DNA from: Neoscytalidium dimidiatum
Taxonomy: Eukaryota > Ascomycota > Dothideomycetes > Botryosphaeriales > Botryosphaeriaceae
Length of the DNA: 64,000 nt
Reading direction: 5' to 3'
Assembly (NCBI GenBank): GCA_037367355.1
Contig: CM074696.1
Span: forward strand, 3,410,001 to 3,474,000
Both the position numbers and the translations under genes were made by a program. Each line of letters begins with the position of its first letter. Positions within the stretch are counted from its first letter, which is position 1. The notes beneath the pieces were generated by a model. It did no database searches and was not told the origin of the DNA. It worked only from the letters and a program-made list of their open reading frames with translations. Below are positions 19,504 to 29,871 of this stretch, piece after piece.

Positions 19504-20623
19504 CGTGCGACTCGATCACTCGAACCTAGGAAGCTGCAAAATACGAGTTCTCATTAACGAGCGCCTGCGATACTGAGAGAACGAGTCAAGATCGCTCGTC
19601 TCCTTCTGTGTAATGATCGTGCTATATTCAAGGACGAGTTAACGATGGTGGGTGAAAGGAGAGTCGCCAACTGGGAGCTAGCACTTCTACCTGCATCACA
19701 AGCCACGCCAAAGTAGAAGTGACGTGAGGACCATAGAACGAACATCGAATATCCCGGGTCCAACCATCCTTCCTCGGTCAAGGTATCTGGCGGGACACGG
19801 TAGCCACGGTTGTATCATGGTACTTTCCGCTATCTCAACCTGTAAAAGGGGCCAGAAAACTGACCTAACATGGTATCGAATCCGGTTTGAGGCAATGGTG
19901 ATGAGGTCTAGTTGTTGTGCGGACCAATGTAAACCCGCATGCAGAAGAAGTTCGATAAGGAACTTCTCGAATTCATCATAGTTGGTCGAGGATGTGGGTG
20001 GTTGCAATCAGGCGGCTGAAGCTAAACCATCTTTGTCAGAATTCGACATAAAGAGATCCGTCGCTGGACAGCCGGATGCGAACCTTTGTCAGACGAATTG
20101 TGCCACTAACTTGTACTATCACACAGAGCATGGATGCACCCTTAGTAAAGGATCAAGCCCTCCGACGAGCCATTCAATTACTGGCCAGGATCTGAGATCC
20201 TGACTCAGTCCGAAGTGGTAACATGTTACCTAGTCATAAAGCAAGTCCGCATAGTAGCGCGACGTACAGCCTCGCTCTCGGAGGCTGGTAAAGTCTCCGC
20301 GAAGGTAATTGTACATTGTCTAGGTCATTCGCCTTAAAGAATGTGTCGATTTCTCATGATTTTGCAACCCGCTACTGCATTCTTTAGTCAGACGGTTCCT
20401 TAGGAATGACGGGGCTTATTAAGTTACCCGCACGTACTGTCTGCGCCTTCAACGGTACCTCCCCATCCAAAGACTCATGAACCCTACTTTTGATTTTTTG
20501 CCCTTGCACTCAGTCTCCACGAGAGTGGTATATATCGCATAAAACCGTGCCCTAACTAACGCCTTTGACGCCATCGCTGTGCTACGCCATCCTCGTACCC
20601 TCTACCTGATACCAAGCGCCCGC
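19504..20623. other. Intergenic, no gene seen
   Basis: Upstream region of the 750-residue hypothetical gene and 3' flank of CDC73. Only short frames without recognised motifs. Confidence 0.5.
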
Positions 20624-21946
20624 CTATCTACCGACCGGCGGGCCATCCTTTGTCCAGCCTTTACTCCTCATGCTGAGCTCGATAGCGTTCCAAATCTTCT
20701 CGACCTCTTCCCGATCTCTCCAGCGACCAGCTGCGCCTTGATGGGGTGTCCACTTATCCACCTGCGCGGTCATGACGCTGCGGCCCCAACCCCTCACGGT
20801 CTCCGGGATAGTCTCTCCGCGCCAGCCAACGTAGATACCGAGCGCATGGCTGAAAAGCTCCGCTGGTTGCGTCCACTTGTATGACTTGAACTGCCACGTC
20901 TGACCGGTTGTGAAGACCGCAACAACACGCTGCCAGTAGTCGGGCTTGAATTGATCGGGGCTGTCGACGAGGATAAAGCGCATCGGCCGGGATGGATCAA
21001 TACTGGGGAGGGTACGCGTAAGATACAGTAGGTTAGGCCCAGCACCGGCAGAGTCTGCCGGGCTGTAAATACCGCCATCGAGGAAAGATTTGACGTTCGA
21101 CATGCGGAGGAGAGACGAGGCCGAGGGCGAGAGCAGAATGATGGGCTCGGGACGGCGGCCGGGCTTCTTGAGGTTCGAGACTAAGGCGGGATTCGAGACG
21201 TTGTTCAGAGGGTTTGGCGCGGTAGATGCGCCCGAGCGCTTGCCGTGGCCAAGGAGGGCGGCTGCGTGCTTGCGCACATGAGAGAAATCCTAATGAACCA
21301 TGAGCGACTCATGAAATATGGATGCCCAGCCAATACTCACAGTAGGCTTGATGCCGCGCAACACGCTATTCCTGTCACCCATCCGCCTTTCGCCATTGTA
21401 GATCTCCAACAGGCGCGGGTCCGGTTGATTTTTGCCGGTCTTTGGCGCACCGCTGGGGATGGTGGAAATTCCCCCGGCAGTGCCAGCAGCAATGTTCGCA
21501 GAGCTTGCGGCGGCCGATGCCTCAGAAGGTAACGGTTTGATGTTCTCGCTCTCATCGGAGCCACCCTCCAGCCATGTGATGAGGTCGAGCTTTTCAGCAA
21601 AGACCAGATTCTTAACGGTGCCGCCTGCACCGCCGGGTGCGGCCAGGTCGTCATTCAAGCGTTGCACGGAGGTGATGTACTCGGGGACGGGAGCGTCCTT
21701 CTTCAGCCAGGTGAAGTAGACGCTGCGTAGGTCGATCGGTTGGCCGCCGGACAGGAAGCGCGTCGGGGTGTTCAGCGGAATGGCGCGGTGCCGGCCGTCC
21801 TCGTGGTTGAACTGGAGGAATGTCGCCTTTGCGAGGTTTTGCTCGACATCTTGGGTATGCGAAGCGTCGGCAGTTGTTGTAGGGATCGGGGGCGTGCTGG
21901 CGGCAATCGCGTTGCGCAAGTTCAGAAGGGGATCGCTCTCGGCCAT
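20624..21946 (-). CDS. CDC73: Cdc73/parafibromin, Paf1 complex subunit
   Basis: Two exons (21341-21946 and 20624-21289, 51-bp intron) give 423 residues, between yeast Cdc73 and human parafibromin in length. The N-terminal domain contains NLVFAEKLDLITWLEGG. The C-terminal Ras-like CDC73 domain contains PIILLSPSASSLLRMSNVKS, DSPDQFKPDYWQRVVAVFTT and GQTWQFKSYKW. The Paf1 complex travels with RNA polymerase II and supports elongation-linked histone H2B ubiquitination and H3K4/K36 methylation (family knowledge). Acts in the nucleus. The gene looks complete and conserved. Confidence 0.95.
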
Positions 21947-22663
21947 TGTTACGATGGCCTTGGGTCGAGGAGAGGTGGAAGGCGTGGGCGTGGACGAGTG
22001 AGATGCGGTCGTGGAGCTCGACTCGACGTGAAGTAGACGCGCGCGAGGTTAGGTTGCCCGAGCTTGCACCGCACGTTCTTGTCGAGACCAGAACCACCAG
22101 CTCATTACCCGGCGTCCATCTATTTAGTTAAGCCACAAGGCGGACGAAGGCGTCCCCATAATCTACTCTATACCTCGGAGTCGAAACAACGGTTCGACTT
22201 CGGGATTTCGCAAATTCCAAACGTACTCCAAATGCATGCACTTGCCAAGCGCAGACTCCACTTGCTACTTTCTTGGCCTAACGTTGACCTCTCCTTGAGT
22301 CACTTTCCTTTCCATCTCCGTCCTATGCGCAATCTATGTCCGCATCAGGTGAGATGCGCGAGATCCATCTACGGCGGGCATGCGACCTGCCAGATTCTAA
22401 GACATCCAATATCTTCCAGAAACCCATGTCGGCATCGCTTGATCTTCCGTGGAACTCTCCACTTTTCATACTTCATTTTTGCGATTGTTCCTCCCTGAAT
22501 TTCCAGCTCTGTCCGACTCGGAGTGTGCGCGATCCTTTCGGAAGCATTATTCCGATCCAAAGAGTTCGCTCTGGAGTTTGCCTACATCTCTGCATCATTG
22601 AGTGAGATCCTCTTCTCGGGCGTCGTAATGAGCTTCGAAGAGACGCATAGTACGGGGATGGGA
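21947..22663. other. Spacer between CDC73 and PPT2
   Basis: Upstream region of CDC73 and downstream flank of the phosphopantetheinyl transferase gene, both on the minus strand. No gene recognised. Confidence 0.5.
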
Positions 22664-23334
22664 TCAATCTAGCTCGACAGCGAGACAGACGGCAGTGGCG
22701 TAGTCGCCATCGTGGGAGATGCTTAGTTTCGCCACCCGGCCCTCGCAGCGCTCCAACCCGGTGTCGAGATCAGGATGGGTTTCTAAATCAGTCGACGGGA
22801 GAGTGGCAGCAGACTGGTCTGTCTCGGCAGAGATGGGAAGGCTGAAACCGTAGCGTTGATTCAAACTGAGGCGTTGGACCTGGGTCAAAGTAGGCGACTG
22901 GTCGAGCACGATGGCATAAGGCTGACTTCCCTCGCTGGCCACTAGGACATCTTTCAGGAGGATTCGGCGAGATTGCACAGCTTTAATGACTGCTTCCTTA
23001 GCAGCAAATCTAGACAACATACTCAATAAAAGCTCGTTTGGCATTCTACAGGAGCTACTTACCGGCCGGCGAGATAGCGGGCAGCGCTGGAAACAAGGGC
23101 AGGGTCATGATCGGCAGTTGGCTCGTGCAGCACAGTTTCGAAGCGCAGATTGAAGAGTAAGATCTCGCGGTAGGAGAAGGCGCGTGTCAGGAAGTGATGC
23201 AGGCGTGGCAACGAATGCGAGGGAACAGCGGCGAGGGGCAGAGATTTTGGGCGCTGAAGAAGGGACTTGACGCGATTGATGCTGCAAATATCAATGCCTA
23301 TGTTGACAGGGTGCGGGAAGGGCCGGGGCGGCAT
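22664..23334 (-). CDS. PPT2: Holo-ACP synthase (AcpS-type 4'-phosphopantetheinyl transferase)
   Basis: Exons 23063-23334 and 22664-23009 give 205 residues. The AcpS signature starts with GIDICSINRV, carrying the Mg-binding Asp of the GxD motif. FAAKEAVIKAV supplies the Glu and Lys of the second motif, and SISHDGDYATAVCLA is near the C-terminus. The enzyme moves 4'-phosphopantetheine from CoA to a Ser of an acyl carrier protein. The small AcpS-type fungal enzyme (yeast Ppt2) serves the mitochondrial ACP, distinct from the larger Sfp-type enzyme for PKS and NRPS proteins (family knowledge). The intron falls exactly before FAAKEA. Confidence 0.88.
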
Positions 23335-23452
23335 TGTCAGGAGCGGATGCGACGTGAATGCGACGAGCTAAGCAGGTCCATTGGGGGTGAGCAGCGGGCG
23401 TCCAGAACGAGCGAAGATTGATTGGAGCAGCGGGAGACAGCTAGACAGCGTG

Positions 23453-23528
23453 ACAGCGTGACAGCGTGAGAGCGTGAGAGCGTGAGAGCGTGAGAGCGTG
23501 AGAGCGTGAGAGCGTGAGAGCGTGACAG
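23453..23528. repeat. 8-bp minisatellite (GAGAGCGT)n
   Basis: About nine uninterrupted units with GACAGCGT variants at both ends. It sits about 120 bp upstream of the PPT2 start codon. Confidence 0.9.
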
Positions 23529-23870
23529 CTCTGCGCAGGGACGGGAAGCGGCGCAGATATTCCGGTAGGGCTGATTGACCAAGCAAGCTAGACCAGGTCC
23601 TCAGACAGTCGCCCGCTTCCCCCCAGCCGGCCGGCGAGCCGCTAGCCACGAGCTTGTGCGCCGTTGATGCCCAATGACCCTGTGCTCAGCTACAAAAAGC
23701 GCTCCCGTCATGCCCGGCGACGGGTTGCCGAGTAGAAAGACAAGTTTCCTGTTCGAGTCGGCGACTGGAATGCCTCGCCGGGCGTACTATGCACGCAGTA
23801 CGTGCCCCACCATGCGGGCGTCCTGACCTGACGCACAGCCCCTGCAGAGCCACAGCCCCAGACGCGTCCA

Positions 23871-23903
23871 TCCGCCCGCCCACTCGCCCACTCGCCCACT
23901 CGT
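23871..23903. repeat. 9-bp tandem repeat (GCCCACTCG)n
   Basis: Three to four consecutive copies in the PPT2/GH43 intergenic region. Confidence 0.85.
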
Positions 23904-24207
23904 CGCCATGTAGCTTGGCCAGGCATTGGCTGCACTGCCACGAGCCTGTACTATCTGCGCTGCCGCTGGTTGGACACCGCGCCTGCCCTTCGACTCGCCG
24001 ACTGACGCGTGCGCTGTCGGCGCTCCATGTTTCAAGGCGCGGCTATGACGCAACCGCGCCTTCTGATGCCCGCCTGACGAGAAGCACCGGAACCGGTCGC
24101 GCTGCCGACACCAAGACCGCCTGCATCGCGCCTCGTATTTGTACAACCTTCTTCGCCGACAAGCTCTGTCGCTTCTCCTCCCCCGAAACTCTATCCTGGC
24201 CGGCATC

Positions 24208-25609
24208 ATGACTTACAACAACTCCGTCATCACCTGCACTCCGCATGCCACTCCAGACCCCTTCGTCACTCACGCCAATGGCAAGTTCTACTTGGTGAGC
24301 TCCCTCCGCACTGCACTGAGGGGGAGGGGCAGTCCTGCGGGGCACCCTTCGCCGGCACCCTGCTCCAACCTGACCATTCGCTAACACCCTCCATCTTCCA
24401 GACTTTCACCGCCGGTGACCGCGTCGAGGTCTGGTGCTCCGACAACGTCCTCAGCTTCCACAATGCTTCCAAGCACGTCATCTGGTAGGTGGGCACTTTC
24501 TTCTACTGTCTCCTCTGTTTTTTGTTTCCTTCACGTGAATCACGTCTGTTCGATTCCCCTCCCTTCTTGTCTCGTTCAATTCCCTTCGTTTCTTTCTACG
24601 CTGAGCGTGAACCTTCCACACTCTCAGTCATCAGTCATGTCACTTCCGCACTTTCCGCAGAATTTCCCATACTAATGCCCACCAGGAAGCCCCCGCCAGG
24701 CACCGAGTACTCCGGCGGCATCTGGGCTCCGGAGATCCACGTCGTTGACGGCCGCTGGTACTGCTACGTAGCCTGCGAGGACCCTAAGCACGGCAACAAG
24801 TCTCACAGGGTACGCAATCCCCAACGACTCCCCATCCTTCGTCCCTCTCAAGCAAACACCTCCACTAACCTTGAACTCAGATCTACGTCATCGGCGGCCC
24901 TCCCGGCAACGCCGACCCCTGCACCGGACAATGGGAGTTCCTGGGCCGCCTGCGCGGCCTGCCGCACGACCAATGGGCCATCGACGGCACCGTCGTCTGG
25001 CTCAACGGCGAGAAGTACTTCATCTACAGCGGCTGGCCGCTCGGCGAGCTCGAGTCGGACAAGACGCAAGAGCTCTTCATCGTGCGCCTGCACAGCCCCG
25101 TCGAGGCCGACGCCTCGCGGCCGCCCGTCAAGATCTCGCACCCGGACTACCCCTGGGAGCGTAGCGGGCCCTCGGGCATCAACGAGGGCCCGCAGTACCT
25201 GGCCTCACCCGACGGCTCGTGGATCGGCATCGCCTACAGCTGCGCCGGCTCGTGGACCAAGGACTACAAGATGAACACGATCCGCTACACCGGCGGCGAC
25301 CCGCTCGACCCGCGCTCCTGGCGCAAGAGCGACCGCCCGCTCATCTGCACCCCGGACGGCGCCACCACCGGCCCCTACGGCCCCGGCCACGGCAACTTCA
25401 TCCCCATCGCCGGCAACGAGATCCTCGCCGTCTTCCACGCCACCGACAGCCCCACCGACGGCTGGGAGAACCGCAAGGGCCGCTGCCAGCGCGTCAACTG
25501 GACCCGCGACGGGCCCGACATGGGCCGCTGCGTCGGTCCCGTGTGCAGCAACATCGACGATTTCATGAGGGGCGGCCACGCGCAGGCTTGGGGCGGTCAC
25601 CACGGTGGC

Positions 25610-25642
<33 letters not shown>

Positions 25643-25714
25643 CTGGAGGACAAGCTGGCCGGGTTCTTGAACAAGGCGAAGGATAAGGTGGAGCAGAAGC
25701 TGAGGGAGTTGTGA
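24208..25714 (+). CDS. Glycoside hydrolase family 43 protein
   Basis: Four exons (24208-24294, 24402-24484, 24686-24809, 24881-25714) give 375 residues. The five-bladed propeller signatures are the N-terminal catalytic-base Asp in ATPDPFV, the middle Asp/Glu region SGGIWAPEIH, the transition-state-modulating Asp in DQWAIDGTVV, and the general-acid Glu in GINEGPQYL. GH43 enzymes act on arabinan, xylan or galactan side chains (family knowledge; exact specificity cannot be read). No signal peptide is visible at MTYNNSVITCT, which is unusual for a plant-wall hydrolase. The protein ends in a glycine run of 13 and a 24-residue charged helix (LEDKLAGFLNKAKDKVEQKL) not part of GH43. Intron 2 is long (201 bp). 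Confidence 0.9.
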
Positions 25715-26106
25715 GCGGCCACTCACGGGTCATTGGCTAGGAACGGGGCACGAAATGGAGCAAATCCACCCTTCCTCTGAGCACTCGTGCGAGGAAAGAA
25801 AAAAAAAAGTTCTCATGTGTATGATTGAGCCTAGCATCAAATTGCCATGGTGCAACGGGTTACGAGCTATAGAAATTAGGAATTACGAGGCATCGGAATA
25901 CGTAAATCTCCCTTTCCAAATCGTCAACACATCGAAAGTTTCTGTGAAACACGGCGCGTGGTCAAAGAAAAAGCAAAAGGTTTTCGTGTCGATTATGTAT
26001 TAATAAATGCTATCTTTAGCCGATATCAAAATGCCGTGCCGTTCATCATCTACTCAACGCAATACAATCAAACCCTTCCACGCCGCCGGGCCCCCTTTTC
26101 CCTCCC
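25715..26106. other. Convergent 3' spacer GH43/MCD4
   Basis: Transcription from both sides ends here. AT-rich with an A run near 25799-25808. No gene recognised. Confidence 0.5.
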
Positions 26107-29100
26107 CTACCTTCCCTTCTTCCCCTCCCCACCACCATCTGCCGCAATCGACCCGTTCACAGCCCCATTCACCGCCTCCACCACCCCATTCGCCTTCCCC
26201 TTCACCCCGCCCACCGCATCCTCAAACTCGACCCCACTGACAAACACCTCGCTCACGCCCTCCAGCGCCGCCACAAACACGCACAACCCGCTGGCGATGC
26301 AAAAGTGACTGATGCTCGTGCCGATGTCCAGCCAGCTGCCCTCGTCCCTGACCAGCCAGAAGAAGCTGACCGTCATGACGTCGCCGACGGCCATGACGAT
26401 CATGAACAGCGCGCTCGGCGCCACCCCCAGGCGGCGATTGAGGATGCCGAGGTTGGCGGACAGGACGGCGAAGGGGACGAGGATCTTGAACATGAGGAGC
26501 GCCCCTTGCGAGAAGGGGTCGAAGACCGGGATCAGCCGGTAGACGGCGTCGAGAGAGAAGGACGAGATGGACGCGATGTTGCCCGTGCTGAAGAAGGCGG
26601 ATTGGAGGAGGAAGAGTGTGAACAGCGCGATGCGGACGTCGGATAGGGTAAGTGAGCGATAGGCGTCGCCCCTGTCCAGGCCAGTGAGGCGGGTGTGCGC
26701 CGAGGCGAGTGCGGGTGTGAGGGGGTTGAGTTCCTCGGTCGCAGGAGGTGGGCTGGCGTTTGCGGCGGTTGTGTGCTGGAAAATGCGGTGCTCCAGACGA
26801 ACCCAAGTAACGAGTGTCATACAGAAGGCGAAGTAGAAGAGGCCTTCGTACGAGATGGTGAGAATGATGAAGATGGGAGAGAAAGCCAGGAAGATGACCA
26901 CCAGGCGATGGATGTAATGGTTATTCGGCGCCAGTCCGTGGAGGAACGGCACTGTTAGGGACGCAACTGGGGGAGCATTAGTCTTGTCCGTTTTGGTCGA
27001 GAGGACATTGGCTTACCAAGAACAACCCAGCCGACAATCTGGGTTCCCAAAGGCAAGCCTTCCCTAGCTTGCAAAGAAGCAACGCTGGACTTCGTGACAA
27101 GCATAGCAAGAGCGATGAGGCCAACTTGGGTTCCCAAGATCGTCCTGGATAGGGCGTCGGCTTTGGAAGACGCGAGGCCTTTCTTCGTAGCAGAAGACCG
27201 CTCGATGATGCTCTTCTCAAAGACGAGATACAGCGCGCCGACAGTAAACATGAGGAAACCACCCACAAGGCTAATTGGGTAATCAGGACCTAAACATGAA
27301 CAGTGTGGAAGTAAAACTCACATCAGAGTAATATCCTCAACCTTGTTGGGATCCAAAAGCGTGAAGACGCTCATCATGCTGCAAGCCAGCCACCAAGTGG
27401 CCACTACCAGGGAATTTTGCTTGATAAAACTGATTCCGTAGAAGGCTGGCCAAAGGGTGGCCAGGATATAGCTGATAGTGAATACCTCTCTGTAGAAATA
27501 ACTTTGAACCTATGTTCCGTCAGCAATCACTCTCATGAATTGGCACACAGCCGTAACACTCACAATCGCCTCCAGCAGCCCAATGGAAGCAAGAAACTTG
27601 ACGATCAACCCGACTTTATCCTTTGGCGTCTTGACATGCTCAAAAAGTACGTCCTTGCCTTTCTTCAAAGCTGCCCGCCTTGCATACACCTCCTCCCAAA
27701 ACATTACCGGGAAGACAGCGTAACAGTAATACGTCCACGCTGAGCGCTGCGCCAGCAACACTGAGAACAGCGCGACTGCAATCGAAGAGAAAACAACCAT
27801 TGAGACCGTGGACCGCTTGGTATCAGTCGTGCCATGCAAGACGTGCAAATCAATGACCGTCGTAATGCCGAACGCCATCCAACCAAGATATCCCAGCGTT
27901 ACCAGCGCACGTAAGAACAGCCAGTCATACGTCTGAAGGTATCTGAGGCCTTCCAAGCCAAGTTTAATTAACTCCTCGCACTGCCGGATGGCGTCTTCCG
28001 CGCGGCCGCCGTCGATAGACTCCCTGATCCTCGCAATGCGGTGCTCGACTGAGTCCTCCACGTTGCCGCTGAAGGCGGGGAAAGACTTGTAGTGTAGTGC
28101 AGTCGACTTCTTCTGCTCCTCCTTGACGTGGTACATCTCGAGGATCTCCTTGGCATTTACCAGCAAGGCCTCCGCCTTCGTAGTAGCGTCCGCGTTCAGG
28201 TACGCCAGTGGCAGTTCTCCGACCGAATTCACCGGGAAGGGGATACCGACGAGGTACGCCATGAGCGCCGCGACGTCAGCCTGCGCAACGTCGTTCCGCT
28301 GGATATGATTGAGATTCCAGTCCAGCGAGAATCCGTCCTCATGCCCCTTGGCAATCCCATCCGTCGCTTTGACCGGCGGCGCGACTCCCGCACCCCAAGC
28401 GATCAATGGCGTCCGCGTGTTATCCGGGTGGCCGTCACCATGGCTGCCCCAGTCGCTCATGCCGTGGTCCGCGGTAAATACGAACGCCGTCTTACCGTCG
28501 CCGTAGAAATCCTCAATCAGCTCTGTGATCTCCTTGACCCCCTGATCCACGACCTTGATATTATGCAGGTATTCGTTCGAATATGGCCGGTAGGCATGAC
28601 CCGTCGTATCGAGCCCCAGCAGATGGAGGAAGAACACGTTCTTATCCCGCCGCAGCGTCTCGCCCAGTGTCTTGTTCGCCTTCGCCTCGCGGAAGAGGCC
28701 CTTGACCCGATCGAACACCCACGTATCCAGCTGGCTCGCGTCTTGGGTGAAGTCCTCCGCCTCGGCGCCGTACGTGTACGCGTCGACGCGGCCGGGTACC
28801 GCACCCTGCTCGAACATGGGCAGAATGTCCGGGCTGCCCCAGCTCCACGTATGGCGGCTGCGATTGAAGACGCTGTCGAAGTTGACCGGGTTCAGCTTCC
28901 AGCCCGTCGTCACCGACGACACGTCCTCGTACAGGCCCGCGATCAGCGCCACGTGCCCGGGGCGCGACTCCGTGGGTACCCGCGTGTGCGAGACGCCGAA
29001 CGTACCGTGCGACAGCACCCGCGATCGGAGGAAAGGCGCCAGCGGCCGCAGCTCTTGCGCCTCCGTGCTGTTGGGGTCGGCCGGCGAGGGGTCCTTGAAG

Positions 29101-29423
29101 TACTGGAAGGCTTTGTCCGCGCGGAGTCCATCCCCTACGCCGAGCGAGCATGCTGTGTCAGCAAAGTGTTCAATTTACACCTTGAGGGCTACGATATTCC
29201 CTCCAGCTCCAGCAAGCCTCGAGCTAGAGTGAGTATGAGTGAGACTACACTTACCGACGAACAAGACCAATCGATTTGCGGGCGGCTCTCGCGCATCGAG
29301 GCTGTACTCGCGCATGCCGCTGACTATGGGGCTGACGAAGTAGATGTCGAAGATGGAATATATGTAGACCAGGTGGAAAACCACGGCGATGGCCAGAAAG
29401 CCACGGCGACCGAGTCTCGCCAT
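26107..29423 (-). CDS. MCD4: GPI ethanolamine phosphate transferase 1 (Mcd4/PIG-N)
   Basis: Five exons (29255-29423, 27564-29134, 27322-27509, 27017-27270, 26107-26966) give 1013 residues. One N-terminal membrane helix (about 7-30) precedes a lumenal alkaline-phosphatase-like domain with the metal and nucleophile motifs VGDGLRAD, TESRPGHVALIAGLYED and TADHGMSDWGSHGDGHPDNT. A C-terminal PigN domain follows with more than ten membrane segments. The enzyme adds ethanolamine phosphate to the first mannose of the GPI precursor in the ER (family knowledge). GPI proteins build the fungal wall, so it is likely essential. Intron 1 uses GTAG directly before the catalytic GDG. The C-terminus ends in a Gly/Lys-rich tail. 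Confidence 0.95.
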
Positions 29424-29871
29424 AGCTGCAGACAAATGAGCGGCGCGTCTCCTCTTGCTGGCGAGGAGACTGCTTGGTAAAATTGGTCTGGAAAGGAGGG
29501 TGGAGGGGAGTCGCCGTTCGGGGACGACGCGCGGTGTTTTCACGGAGAGCGTGTACCTGCATGGATAATTGTAGGCCAGGCCCCGCCAAGCCCCAACGTC
29601 ACCCCGGCAAGCTAAGGGGACGATCGCACGCATCAGGAGGCGGTCAACAGGCATGCCTTTCTCGTGCCGCCTGATTCGCCGTGTTCCGGTAGAGCCGCAG
29701 TCCTCCTCGCCGTACGCTCAACGTGTCTTTATGCATCTGTCATGCAGTAGTCAAGCAGTATATTCATACTTTGATTTCGCCGCCGTCTGATTATCTCCAT
29801 GTCCACATCCGCGTCGTGCTAATAAAAACGCCTTTTGAATCCCCGATGGCCCCCATCATCTAAGACGTGAC
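29424..29871. other. Spacer between MCD4 and SEC27
   Basis: MCD4 promoter and SEC27 3' flank; no gene recognised. Confidence 0.5.

Larger units (their letters stand above)
23335..24207. promoter_or_regulatory. Divergent intergenic region PPT2/GH43
   Basis: About 870 bp between divergently transcribed genes, so it must hold both promoters. It contains the 8-bp minisatellite at 23453-23528 and a 9-bp tandem repeat at about 23871-23903. Long frames across it are produced by these repeats and GC content and are not supported as genes. Confidence 0.55.

Noticed and set aside
23453..23528. Possible CRISPR-like array
   Set aside because: Units are 8 bp, contiguous and without spacers; a simple minisatellite in a eukaryotic genome.
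25205..25726. 173-codon minus-strand frame opposite GH43
   Set aside because: Shadow of the GC-rich GH43 exon; Ala/Val/Gly-rich without domain.
28128..29480. 450-codon plus-strand open frame
   Set aside because: Antisense to the well-supported MCD4 exon 2; composition is typical of reverse-complement shadow frames.
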